Source: Plectrocnemia conspersa
Lineage: Eukaryota; Arthropoda; Insecta; Trichoptera; Polycentropodidae
Length of the DNA: 64,000 bases
Assembly: GCA_009617715.1 (NCBI GenBank)
Contig: VTFK01000002.1
Location: 2,356,001-2,420,000, forward strand
Direction of reading: 5' to 3'
In this document: in pieces, positions 51,885 through 63,700 of the stretch
Position numbering within the stretch: the stretch's first letter is position 1
How the letters are laid out: each line of letters starts with the position of its first letter
Made by a program: the position numbers and the translations under genes
Notes under the pieces: generated by a model
The model's input: the letters and a program-made list of their open reading frames with translations, nothing else
What the model was told of the DNA's origin: nothing
The model's database searches: none

Positions 51885-51999
51885 ATTCTTGTCTCAAAAG
51901 TTAGCAACATTATCGATTCCGCAGTCTGACAACCAGTCACATCCCGAGCTTCGGTGTCTTCAGTGCTTTAGAAAAAGTTCTATCAGTGAATAATTCAAG

Positions 52000-52798
52000 A
52001 TGTTTTGCAACGTATCGAAAGCCGCAATTTGCTTATTCCTTGTACTTCAGATTCAAGGATCTTTGAGCGCCGCCACAATCAGCGCCAAAAGATCCTTATC
52101 TGAAGAGTGTGAGGGTGTAGTCAATCCATTATGTGTGAAACTGAACCTATTATCGCTAGTTGAAAAAATGTCTGGACCCAACCAATTCAACCTCTACTCT
52201 GGAGTCACTTTGGTCAGCGAAGGTGTCAAGGATAGCAGTGAAGTAAAAATACAAAGGGAAGCCAGGAGCTTGGACGATGATACTGAAAAGGAAGTAGAAA
52301 CCCAGCTCGTGCAAAAAGTTAACTCAGTGCTTGAATCGTACACCTTCAACGTGAAATTAATGGACGAGGAAACCGCCAGGAGCTTCCAGGACGAATATGA
52401 AGTCGTCGAAGATGAAGGCCGCAGGATGAGGAGGAAGAAGAAGAGGCATCTAACATACCTTTTGCTCGGAGCTGCTATCGTCAAGAGTAAATATTTATAT
52501 ATTAACTAATATGCATCCTCTATCTTACAAATATTATTACCAATTTGCTTTGATTTACAGAACTCGTCGCAGGTGTCCTTTTAGTAAAAGCTCTATTGAT
52601 CGCCAAGTCAGCTATCCTGCTCTCTTTCATCTCCCTCGTCACCTCCATCATTGTTGCACTCAAGGTCAAAAAAAGTTCGACAAGGAAATTCCAATCATCC
52701 CTGAACACCACTTCGTCGATCACCACTCACCGATCTTCGCAGGATACGGCAGATCCGCCAACTTCGAACTCCCCGAAAGGCTGTCCAAAGAAGAATAA
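52000..52798 (+). CDS. Osiris family protein (gene G), exon 2 frameshifted
   Basis: Exons 52000-52486 and 52561 onward (74-bp intron, phase 1). A signal peptide covers about 1-24, then K30-R31-S-L. The cysteine pair is C37/C45 (C-x7-C), followed by S-L-V-E-K-M and Y-S-G-V-T-L-V. D-E-G-R-R then R-K-K-K-R lead into hydrophobic segments shared by both exons. As written, the frame from exon 1 passes the A7 run at about 52668-52674 and continues in a Ser/Thr-rich frame to a stop at 52832. The family tail (G-Y-G-R-S-A-N-F-E-L-P, ending at 52798) lies in another frame starting at that same run. The shift is therefore at the homopolymer: a real mutation or an assembly error. Everything before it looks functional and typical. 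The as-read product is 252 residues. Confidence 0.88.
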
Positions 52799-52915
52799 TT
52801 TAACAAATTTAATTAAACAATTTTACAATTAGATAGTCACTTACCTCTGTTAATTATGTAAGCATTCACCATGCTCGATGCCCTACAAATTATTTATTGA
52901 ACGTGTGAAGTAATG

Positions 52916-52974
52916 TTATTTATTTATTTATTAATGTATTTATTTATTTATTTATTGTTATGATAAGTAATAAA
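52916..52974 (+). promoter_or_regulatory. Gene G 3' UTR: ATTTA repeats and poly(A) signal
   Basis: Two runs of overlapping ATTTA units at about 52916-52931 and 52936-52956, followed by AATAAA at 52969-52974. It parallels the 3' end of gene E. Confidence 0.55.
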
Positions 52975-53170
52975 AATAATTTATTAAATAATTTGCTTTG
53001 TATTATTACACAAAATACCATTCACACTATATAAAAAATATGCTTTCTCCGGACATATATGAAGTTGTCGAAGTTTATTATGTTATTGTTAAAAATTAAT
53101 AGGCCTAATTTATGCAATAGAATACACTTTCTATAAATAAAATATATAATACCAATTAAAATTGCTTCAC

Positions 53171-53345
53171 AGAGCAAAACTCTTATTACCACAAAATAAA
53201 CTGTTTCTTATCTTCTGTTATTTATCTCTCTAATCACATCAATCAGACTAGAAGTCAAAAAGTTCCACAAGGAGTTCAGCCCTAAGCACGTTACAATATT
53301 TGTAGGATTCAAGCTGGAACTGTATAAAAAGGTTCATATAATTTG
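53171..53345 (+). pseudogene. Relic of an Osiris last exon, similar to gene G exon 2
   Basis: From about 53217 the bases ATCTCTCTAATCACATCAAT and then GTCAAAAAGTTCCACAAGGA align with gene G exon 2 near 52630-52690, and the distance between them is similar. In one frame the relic gives V-K-K-F-H-K-E, matching the V-K-K / F-D-K-E of gene G. Near its end G-F-K-L-E-L recalls the G-Y-G-R-S...F-E-L tail with a deletion. The upstream part (A-K-L-L-L...L-F-L-I) recalls the hydrophobic segment, but stops and shifts break it, and no acceptor or first exon was found. It lies about 370 bp after the gene G stop. It is a decayed tandem duplicate of that exon, or the last trace of a seventh gene. Confidence 0.65.
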
Positions 53346-53349
53346 TATT

Positions 53350-55680
53350 AAATGGGTGAAGTATATTTAATAAATGATTGTCTATTTCATGATAATTAAT
53401 AAGATTTTTTTTATTGTCGATAATAATTTAAATTTTATAAACAAGAACAAGGATCAAGGCTAAATATTTGGTAAAAAAAACTTATAATTTATTATTATCG
53501 ATTTTGATTATTCGCGGAAACAGTTATATTTTATGGCATAGATGACCCAAAAATATATTCAAAAAGCGAATTTTAACTCGTTATTTTCCTAATAATTATT
53601 CATACTTAATTTGCATGATTTATTTACCTTCAAGTGATTGTTAGGTGTTAATATATTAAAAAAAATATATTGTAAGCGATTATCCGTTCATTTTAAATAA
53701 ATATAAAAAATAATTACAAATAATTTATTATTTTTTATTACAAATATGTACTCACATATATATGAATAACAATTGAGCTTTTTTATAATTTATTATGTAA
53801 CTATATTACTACCTTATTATTTTACCGTGCTGAAAAAATATTAAGAGATTCATTGAATTAGTTCATATGTAAAATTATTCATCGACTCCAAAACTTTTTT
53901 AGTGTTTTAAGTCATCAATTAATTTTTTTTCTATAAAAGTTATTAATAGCTTAAAATAGAAAAAAACAATTTATGTACAGTTTTAAATAAGCTTTTTAAT
54001 TAGATATTATGTTAATATTTATATTTTTATTTTTTTAATAAAATAGATTTATATTTTTAAGTTTACATAAAATAATAATAATACTCCTAATTATTTATTG
54101 TTATTTAATAAGAAAAAAATATTTTAAAATTATTAAAACACCTATCGAAAGATTTTAAAAGTTTTGTAATATTTTAATACATGAAAATATTTTTTATATT
54201 TTTATTAAAGCTTTTAAAATAAACAAAACATAAAATGTTTTTGCCCTAAAATATTATTAAAATAATATAAAAATATAGCAGCATTTCATTCAGAGGCAAT
54301 AGATGTCAATAATTAAAAAATCTGTATTATCACAATTTTATTTATTTATTAAACATATGTTTTATATCCATATTTATATTTTTAAATCAAGTGTATTATA
54401 TTTTCATTGGATAATAGAAAATATGAGTTAAATTTGTAACCCACTATATTAATAATAATATAATATTATATCATTTGTGTATAAATATATGTTATTATAT
54501 TTATTTAATCACAATTTAATTAGCAATGATTCAAACCTTTTACGAAAAACTTTTGTTATCCGTTACTGTAGAACTTTAACTAATATTCTACAGGTATAAT
54601 TATTTTATTTATTTATGATTCACTAAAAAATTAAAATCCAAAATATATTTCTTAAATTACAAACTAAACATTTTCAACAGTCATAATACAAAAAAAAGTA
54701 GTAAAAAAGTAGAAAATAATAATTAAATTTATGGGTTAATATAAATAAATGTACATGCATACACACATATACATTTATATAATGTAGTTAAATTCGTGAA
54801 TTATTAAACAGATAAATATAAAATTCTAAATGTACTTTGTGTCGAAATTTACATATAATATACACATTTTTTCAGCGATATCATGATTTTTATAGTCTAC
54901 TTTTAAACATAATTTTTTGCCTTATAATAATATACATATACCAAAAATTATATGTTTATGATCGTATATAATATACTTTATATATATGTATGATGTACAG
55001 TATATTTTGAGCTCATTTTAATAATGAAATTTATTTATAAAATAGAAACAGTGTAAATACCGCTACAATTTTTTATATAATGATGTATTTATAACTTACG
55101 ACTTCTGTAGTTGGTTTGTTGCTACAATACATAGTTTTTTATTTTATTTTTTATATTCTATAACTAAAACTAACTCGTAACTAAATTTAATATAAAATAA
55201 TATGCTGATTAAAAACTGACATTCAATGTTATTTAATATTATGTATAGTTGACTTGAACATTTGTACGCCTCAGGTCGTTATTATGTAAAACCGTTGTTA
55301 GCAAAAAACAATGACAACTAATAATTGATGAACCGTAAAGAATGACTGGATAGTTAAAGTATATGCATTGTTTTTTATCAATTATTTGTTGTATATATAA
55401 GTATAAGCGTTAATAAGACACTTATATCTCTAATGATGGTTCATATACATTTTTACATGCTTTCAAGTTTGTAATATTTTTTTATAAAAATACATTTATA
55501 TATGTAGTATAATTAATTATATTTGTAACGATAACTAACTGTATTAGTTTACACTTATGTTATTTAAAATAATAGTTACACTTGTAAATATATATAATTT
55601 AATATTAAAATCGGTTAAGTATTTATTTACAATGACCTCAGAAGTACATATATAAAAATATTAAAATCTTAACTATCCGA
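53350..55680. other. AT-rich desert
   Basis: Over 2 kb of very AT-rich sequence with no gene, transposon or RNA signal seen. Confidence 0.65.
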
Positions 55681-55689
55681 TATATATGT

Positions 55690-56290
55690 AACGACCGTTC
55701 GCCAAACAAGATAAAGTTTATTGGAACTTAATTTAAACGGCTTTCCATCGTTTCTCGGAACAATTTTACAAGAGAGATAAGAAAGCGTGAGAATATTTTT
55801 ATACCAGAATAAAAATTTTTGGGGTATCATACCTTTCTGAGTGCATCCAAGAAGCCAACTTCTTTGACAGGTGGGCCAAGGAGAACAAAAGTTTCACGCC
55901 GGAGTTGATCGTTGACCGTAGCAGTTTCTAGACAATGCACTTCCTCTAAGCAGGTAGACCATCATTCGACAAGCTTCTGTCCTTGGCCGTCAACCCCATC
56001 AAAAACTTGACACTGACCTTTCGACTTTTACTGGTCAGCTTTATTTATTTTCTCAAGAGAAGCCCCATAACGGCAGCCTTTTCAGTTATCTCCACGAAGC
56101 GAAACTCCATTTTTTTAGGTTCAACTAAAAGTTTGTGACAACATCTTCTTACTAAGATTTGATCTTCGCCACTAGAACGCACCTTTCCAAGAACAGCCTT
56201 TAGATGGTGCATTGCTGAGAGTCACACCCCTCAACCCGTAATGTGCTCCGTAAACATTGTCCCCATTGTCATATTTTTATGTTTTGTGTA
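55690..56290 (+). other. GC-richer island with a possible decayed coding fragment
   Basis: Composition changes sharply from the flanks. At about 55836-55926 one plus-strand frame reads E-A-N-F-F-D-R-W-A-K-E-N, an ordinary-looking protein segment, and ends at a stop. Another open stretch lies in 55930-56130. I do not recognise the family; a fragment of a transposon or processed pseudogene is possible. Confidence 0.35.
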
Positions 56291-56514
56291 CGTATATTGT
56301 TAATTTAAATTTAAATAAAGATCATATATAAATCACGAAAAATAAAAGTTTCGATAAAAAAATACCAAGCATTCTTTATAACGGTTTTCATACAAAATGT
56401 TTATTATTTTTAAAAATAAAAATCTATACTTTTAAGAACGAAGCATGAAGCCGTTTGAGACACAATTGATGTAAATAAAAAAAAAAGATTGCATACATAT
56501 TAAAAAATATTTTT

Positions 56515-56800
56515 GGGCTACCACTGCGGGCCGCAGTATTCGTGGCTCACTGGTGATACGGCTTTTGAGAACTGTCACTGGGGAGCGCTCTAGTGGCGTC
56601 AATCCTCTAGGGTGCAGGTCTTTTGGGCGCGTTATCTCTGTAGCGCAGCTCTAGAGACTGCAATCTCTGGAGTCTGGAGAGAATTATCGTCTCTGTGTGC
56701 ATCTTATGAGCACATAACACTGTCCTTGATCATCTGCGACTATGCTGGCTTAAACTTCCCACGACAAAAGTGTTTTTATATTTGTACAACCAACTATACA
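56515..56800. other. Isolated GC-rich segment of unknown nature
   Basis: About 280 bp with near-balanced base composition in an AT desert, with internal similarity (CTCTAGAGACTGCAATCTCT and GGAGTCTGGAGAG). A 66-codon frame at 56612-56812 does not resemble a known family. It could be a SINE, ncRNA or enhancer. Confidence 0.35.
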
Positions 56801-56809
56801 CTAAAACAG

Positions 56810-58820
56810 TGAAAATGTATTATATAAAAAATAAAATACAATTTAAAAATAATATATATGAATAAATTTCAATGAATTTTTTCATTTAATATTTTTTCAC
56901 ACAATATTGCGAGAAATAAAAAATTAGTACATATAAAATTGCACTTACTATATTTAATCAGTTTTGAAATCTGCAAAATTATTTGTATTAACTCTAAAGT
57001 CAATACTTAGTTAAGCTTATTTATTAAAAACTTAAAAATCATATTTGCATATACATAAATACATAAATAAGTTTGACTTGGAAGATTTATTACATAATAT
57101 TATTCTTGTTTAAAAACATTTTTTTTGACAGGTAATCTTTTAATAATAATCGCTGGCACAATAACATACATAATATATAAATTCAGAAAAATATTCAACG
57201 CAATCGCTGAAATTTAAAAGAAATAATAAGCGGTATTCGTACTTTTTTATTGATATTATATTTATGAGCAATTCAGTGATTCAATCAAATATATTAATTA
57301 TACAATATACCGTTGCCGTTATCGTGGTATCCAATTATTGGATACATTTTACAATTTCTTGTTATTCGTGTTCAATTTAATGAATATGTGTAAATAGCGC
57401 ATTTGAAAAAAAATGCCCAAAGTACATCCGTATAAACTTTTTTTAAGTGAATGACTTATTTTGCATAAAATAAACATGAAGTGCCAAGTAGTTTTATGAG
57501 ATACAGCAGATACCTGTATACGATGAATTTTATTATCTTTGATAATACGTACACGGATTTTCTAAGGTTTGACCCGAAAATTTTCGAGAGTAAAAGCAAA
57601 GTTCGATTGTGTACCGTTAAAACGTATGACGAACATTCAAGAATAAGTAGGTAATAAACTTTTACAACAAAAAAGTTATATATGAAAGTATTTTTAAATC
57701 TAGCTTGTTAATAAATCCAAATTATGATTATTAAAATATTGTTCTTAAATAATATACAAAAGTAAAATAAATATGATTTATTTTAGTTTAGAGATCTATT
57801 TAGAATTAACTTCTCTTTGTGAACATAGTCACTTCCATGCATTAAACATTCAAGAATGTAGTTGGAAATCTTATTTTGAATGACGCATTGTTCTGTTTCA
57901 TGTATCCACGAAAAAATTATATTTGTACCATATAACCCATACGTGTATCACAAGACCAAGTAAAATTACTACTAAATAAAAATATACCTGTAATATACAT
58001 AAAAAATATTTATTACATTTCTGTACGTAAATGTCTTTTTAAAAGTTTATGTACACTATTTTTTTTATTATAATACGAATTATTTAAAAAATAGTAAAAT
58101 TAAAATAAATTTATTTTCCCTCTAATTGAAATATATATCATAAATATAAATACCATATCGTTTAATTCAATTTTGATCTTCTACTTATGCAAACTATTTA
58201 ATGATTGTGATAATATCGTTGATGCTAGGAAGCGTAATGATGACTGTAAGAAATACCGTGACCCACATAGGGCGTCTCTAGAACTGCCCAAACATTCTTC
58301 ACCAGATGTAATAAACTTCTGTTAAACAATTAATATAGTAAACTTATATTATTTACTTAAATTATTTATTTATAAAATTGTATTATTTAATGTGAATTAG
58401 ACCATAATTTTTTTTAAATATAACTGCGTTTTTTTTGTTAAATGATAATTACATATTTTACAATTAGAACATAACATGCATTAGCTTATTCGTTATAATA
58501 GAATAAACACAATCAACAACTTCACGAAATTGAAATCATTCTGTAAATAAGTGATATCCATTTTATTTAATATAAACTAATATTACAGTTTAAAAAAAAA
58601 ATTAACACTTTACTACGATATTTTTACGTGAGATTAAAAAGATCTAAGAAAACTCAATCAATGATGTTTCATTGGAAATCTAATTATTAAAAAAATATTT
58701 CGATTTGCTATATAGGATTCACACCCTGATTTTTCAAGTTTTTTAATTGCTTATTTTACAATTTATAATAAAAACAGTTAACGTGCTGCATATAATTAAA
58801 ACATTTTTTTTAGTTTTGTA
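56810..58820. other. AT-rich intergenic region
   Basis: No gene recognised. There is a short GTATCCAA-TTA-TTGGATAC palindrome at 57327-57345 and a small less AT-rich patch at 58220-58320 without a recognisable product. Confidence 0.6.
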
Positions 58821-58829
58821 TACATATAC

Positions 58830-59220
58830 AGGCTTGGCCATAATAATAAAGCACGGCAATAAATGTGTTATATTTTAAAATTAGTAAAAATATAAATAAA
58901 AAACTATTTTTTAGACCTACCCTTAGCTTTAATTACAGCTGCAAACCGTTTTGATAAACTGACATTTAATGTCTTGCAGGTAGACGGAGACAATTTTTCC
59001 GTTGCATCTGCAATTTTAGATTTGCAATTGTGTTGGGCATCTTTTTATTTTAATTTTATATAAATTTTCTATAAAATTTAGATCTGGTGACTGTGTATGC
59101 CATTCCAAAAGCGTCAAATCCTTTGACACAAACAAAAAAAGTATGGTACGGTGCGTTTTTTGCTGAAATCGGCTGGTAGGGTGTGCTTGAAAATATTTTA
59201 CAGTAGGAATTCATTAAAGT
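58830..59220 (-). mobile_element. Tc1-like transposase relic, minus strand
   Basis: The minus strand reads F-Q-Q, then about 20 residues later L-L-E-W-H-T-Q-S-P-D-L-N-F-I-E-N-L-Y. This corresponds to the third catalytic region of Tc1-like transposases ('DWPaqSPDLNPIENLW'), with the catalytic Glu retained. The C-terminal end S-K-R-F-A-A-V-I-K-A-K-G-R-S follows near 58915-58960, in a shifted frame. The N-terminal two-thirds are missing. The sequence CAGGCTTGGCCATAATAATA at 58840-58860 may be the element's outer end. Confidence 0.75.
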
Positions 59221-59289
59221 AGAATCCCACATCATAATACTATTTTTTATTTAATAATTTATTTTAAATATTATATAAACATTTAAAAA

Positions 59290-60065
59290 ATGTTAAAAAA
59301 CGCCAGCTAAAAGAACGAATTTAAATATACCGCATTCCCAAAGACTGAATCAATCGGAAATTTTCACGACACGCTGGCGAAAATGATATGAAGTGGTTCA
59401 GAAAATATGGTTCTTACAAATCAAAGCCAAGACCTGTAATAAAACGAAAGACAACTCTCCAGGAAGATCGAATCTTGGTTCGTGAGTCCATTAAAAATCG
59501 TCGAAAAACATCTTCAAAGCTGCTTAAGTCCCATCCATTTCTTCGTGAAAAAAGATAAAAAGGATATACGATGTGGACCTCGGAGGTTGTAAAGCCCGCA
59601 CAAACTGTGGCTTTTAAAAATAAATAAATCTTGAATGTTAGAGTAAGCCTGAAAACCCCGAGATTGGACATCTGAAGATTGGGTGAAAGTCATTTCATTC
59701 GATGAATCTAACTTTTAGGTAATTCCGAACTAATATTGGTTTATAAAAAAAATATTAAAAATTGCTGAAGCAATTTTTTTTTAAATTTTTTTTAAGGCTG
59801 TTGGAATCCTATTGAAATTTTTTTTAAATTTTATGCTTTTAGAATGGCTTGCACAGTCACCAGACCTAAAAACTATAGAGCATTTATGGCAAAATTAAAA
59901 TAAAAGGTTGCCAAACACAATTGCAATTTCAAAAGTTAACTGCAAATGGAATGGAGAAAATTGCCTCCATCATCTTGCAAGTCTTTAGTTGACAGTATGC
60001 CAAAAAGGATTTCAGCTGTAATTAAATATAAGGGTAGACCTACTAAATATTTAAAATTAGCTTAA
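59290..60065 (+). mobile_element. Tc1-like transposase relic, plus strand
   Basis: Plus-strand fragments follow the order of a Tc1-like transposase. A basic R-K-T-T-L-Q-E-D-R-I-L-V-R-E region (about 59445-59490) stands for the second DNA-binding helix region. V-I-S-F-D-E-S-N-F (about 59685-59715) is a catalytic Asp strand ('vifSDEs.F'). L-L-E-W-L-A-Q-S-P-D-L-K-T-I-E-H-L-W (about 59840-59890) contains the last catalytic Glu. The end is R-I-S-A-V-I-K-Y-K-G-R-P-T-K-Y (about 60007-60050). Stops and a deletion before 59660 inactivate it. It and the neighbouring minus-strand copy share their C-terminal sequence but face opposite ways. Confidence 0.78.
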
Positions 60066-60666
60066 AATAAACACATATTTTAAATAATAAAATGTTAAGA
60101 CTAAAATAGTATAATATATATTAATAAAATGGCAGTTAAAACTACCATCAATCAATTATTGAAATATAAAATGTATTAAAGTATTTGATTAAGGAAAACG
60201 TTAAAATAATATTTCTGTTAAATTTTTAGAATAAAAGTTACAAGCTGTAAAAAATCAAATTTATTACAGTTTTTCGCTAATAATAAATTTAAATTAGTAA
60301 AAAGATCTATAAATTTGCTTTATATATATATATATAATATTAAACTGAAATTTATTGATATAATCCTTGATTTTTCAATGCAATAAAAATCAGGTAATTT
60401 ATTAAATATATTTTAAAAACTTTGAAACCCATAATATTAAAACCATAACTGGATTACACAAATAGTATATATTTAATATATATATTCACCCTGTATACCA
60501 ATAAAATGTGACATATTAAACAATTTATTAAATTTAATGTTAGTTGATTGAAAAAAATGGAAGTATTCTTTAAGATCAGATGGAGTTTAAATGCCCTGGC
60601 CGACTAGTGGGTGGTTACTTAAAAGCGATTCTTACGTTCTTGTTCTCATTCGTCGAGTGTTAAGTG

Positions 60667-60715
60667 ATCAGTGCGCGCGTGTTTCTCCCCAGAGTGATAT
60701 TTGTGATAACAAAAC
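60667..60715 (+). promoter_or_regulatory. Possible initiator and non-coding first exon of a downstream gene
   Basis: TCAGTGCGCGCG at 60668-60679 matches the arthropod initiator (TCAGT) in a less AT-rich context, and AAAAC|GTATGT at 60711-60721 is a good splice donor. This could be a 5' exon of a gene beyond the window. There is no TATA box, and no further exon is visible here. Confidence 0.25.
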
Positions 60716-60779
60716 GTATGTCACGTGGACGATAATAACAAATAGTGAAGTTCAAAAAAGGAAACAAAAAAACATATAA

Positions 60780-63700
60780 AGTAGGTTACGACCAAAACAT
60801 TTCTAACCTTTTACATCCCAAATAATCAAAGTGGATACTAACATTTGTGATCGAATTTAACCTTTAAAAAAAACTATCAATAATCGTTATTTTAGAGTCG
60901 TGATACAGAGCTGATCGTGATTATTATATTGGTTAACTTTTCACATTCCATTTCAACGGTTTTTCATCTAGTTTTTAACAATAACACTACAAATCAAATT
61001 TGACACGATTCTTTTTGGGGTATCGAGCAATTTTCATTCATTGATGATGTATCAAATAAAAAGCGCTGAGAACGCATTTGGTGTTAATAGTGAAAATGAC
61101 ACCATTTGTATTGTATTTCCATAAATCGATTTGTTGACACATTCATATATCACTCTCACATTTCACACATGCATGCGTAATGTATATAATAAGTATCCTT
61201 TTAGGTTAAGTTTACAGTTGAACGTTTGAATAAAGGTCAACACAATACTATGCTAATAAACAAGTCTAAGAATATGACCCATATAACCATAAAGAATCTG
61301 AAACTTAGATATATAATGTGGGATGTTTTTACTTTTATATATAGATCAAAATTAAAGTGACAATAGCTTATTGTTGAATACGTTTATAGAATACACTTTT
61401 ATTAGATCAAAATATAACTTGAATAAGTCATTGGTCCCGTCACGCGATCTGGTTTTTTCTTTAATTACAAATTTAACCAAAAAGTTTACACCTATCATTG
61501 CCATAATGATTCGGTGATTTTAAAATGACCAACGGTTTTTTTCAATGTTATTCAAGTAGTCGAAAGTGGATCACTCGAATTGTACAATAAACGCGTCTCA
61601 GCGGACAACCCCGATAAAAATGTAAATAAAAGAAAATCTAAACACAAATGGGAATTTGAAGCACGATATACACAAAATCTATATTAGACAATATATAACA
61701 ATAAACCCGTTACAGTAATTGATTCTTAATTTTAACTCCGTAGAAATCGATAATAAATCTGTGACCCGAATCGAATGTCGTTAAATATGAAGCTTTATTT
61801 TTCTTCAACCGCAAATATGATGATATTGAATATAAGATAAAAAAATAATTAACTTATCTCAAATAATAATTAATATAAGGTGTGAAACATTATTATTATA
61901 AGTTGACATCAATTTAACGCTTTCTTATGCACGTGATGTAATTATTATCAGTGCGCGTTTTAATAGTAAAAAAATGATCTGTGTATGAATAAACAGATTT
62001 ATTAGCTGTAACATATTAAATAAAATGGTTTATATTTAGGTAAAGGCAATAATGAAGTACTTTTTGAGAATTGGATTTAGGGCCTGAATTAGGTGAATAA
62101 GTAATAAAAAGTACTATATAAAAGTACTTCAAATTTATGATTGAAATTTCATTAAATCTTACAAACAGAAATTCTCACATAAATTTAATTTGAGAACCTT
62201 TCCAATTATAAAAGTCAAAATAAAGGGATTTGAATATGATAATATTGAAATACTTAATAACAGTATGTTAAAATATTTAATAAGATTATAATCGTACAAA
62301 AATAAATAAGATGATGGTTTTCTATGTTCAATAATTCGATGTTTTGAAAAAGATATTGCTTATAATAAAATCTGTCTTTACTATGTCGTTACTCTATATT
62401 TAAAAAAAGTATCTGCCATAATTTAATATAAAATACAAAAATATTTTTCTCTGTATCTTATCATTGTGTATCTATCTAAATGCAAGCTCCTTTTCAACTA
62501 TGGCAAAAGCTTAAAAATATTAATATTACTGTTGTTGTGTTTTCACATTGTGGAACAGATATGAGATATAAGGCAAAACAAAAACGCAAAAATTCAATCC
62601 AATGCTTTGGTGGTTAGTTGTGGTTGGTTAATTCATCCGTAAAACATAATCTGGGAAAATTAATCAAAATTATCATACAGATATAATATAAACCCAAAAA
62701 AATTAAGCCTTACATAATTATTAAAGCAAATGCCAGTCATTGACTTACACGACTGATTTATTGTGATTTTGAGCTAGCTCAGAATATATTAGTAACTAAT
62801 TTGAGTAATTAATTTTAAATAAGTTAAAAATGTTAATAAAATATGATTTTTATATAAGCTATTTATATGAATTATAAAATAACTAAGATAATCAATATTC
62901 TATATAAAAAAAATATTTTTTACGTTAATTTAAATTTATTATTATTTCTTTTTAAATAGTGTTTTTCTTACTTATCCTGTATTTTATATGTAATTCATTA
63001 ATTTTATATTATCACCACTTACTAAAATTAAATAAAATTATAAGCTGTATAATAGTCTTTTTTTTCTTCGGCCATTTTAATAAATGACAAAAAATATAGT
63101 ACAACATAAAAAAAATATGTTTAACATATACTTAACATATAGTCTGTAATAAATAAACATATTATTTTTTTGTGAATTATTGTTTTTATCAATTTCTAAA
63201 TAGTATATAGCTAATAAAAAAATAATTGTATAATACCATATTATTGCGAATAAAAAATGTTTTATTATCTAGTTATCATTATAATTATAGCTACATACCA
63301 ACTAATGTCAGTTAAAATTAATATTATATTTACTTAATTTTAGTCAAAATATAATCATTACTTTATGAAATAATACTAAATTTATATTAGATAGTTAAAT
63401 AATCATATCGAAAAACAACAGATTAACGTAAAATATACGAATAGTTAAATTATCTAAGAATACATACGTTTAGGTTGCTGATAAAAAAATATGCTTTATT
63501 GAAGTTTGATTTATTTCGATTTACTACTTAACTAAATATACAAAAAATATAAATTGCTGATAAAGTTAATTGCAGGATTTTTATTTAGATTTTTTTTCAA
63601 TCCATAGATTTTTACTGACTTGATAAATTATTATAAATTTAATACAATAAAGATCCTATAATAAAAATAAAAATTTACTAAACTATCATAAAATGAAGTG

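Noticed and set aside
52194..52484. 96-codon minus-strand frame opposite gene G
   Set aside because: Shadow of the coding exon; no independent signals.
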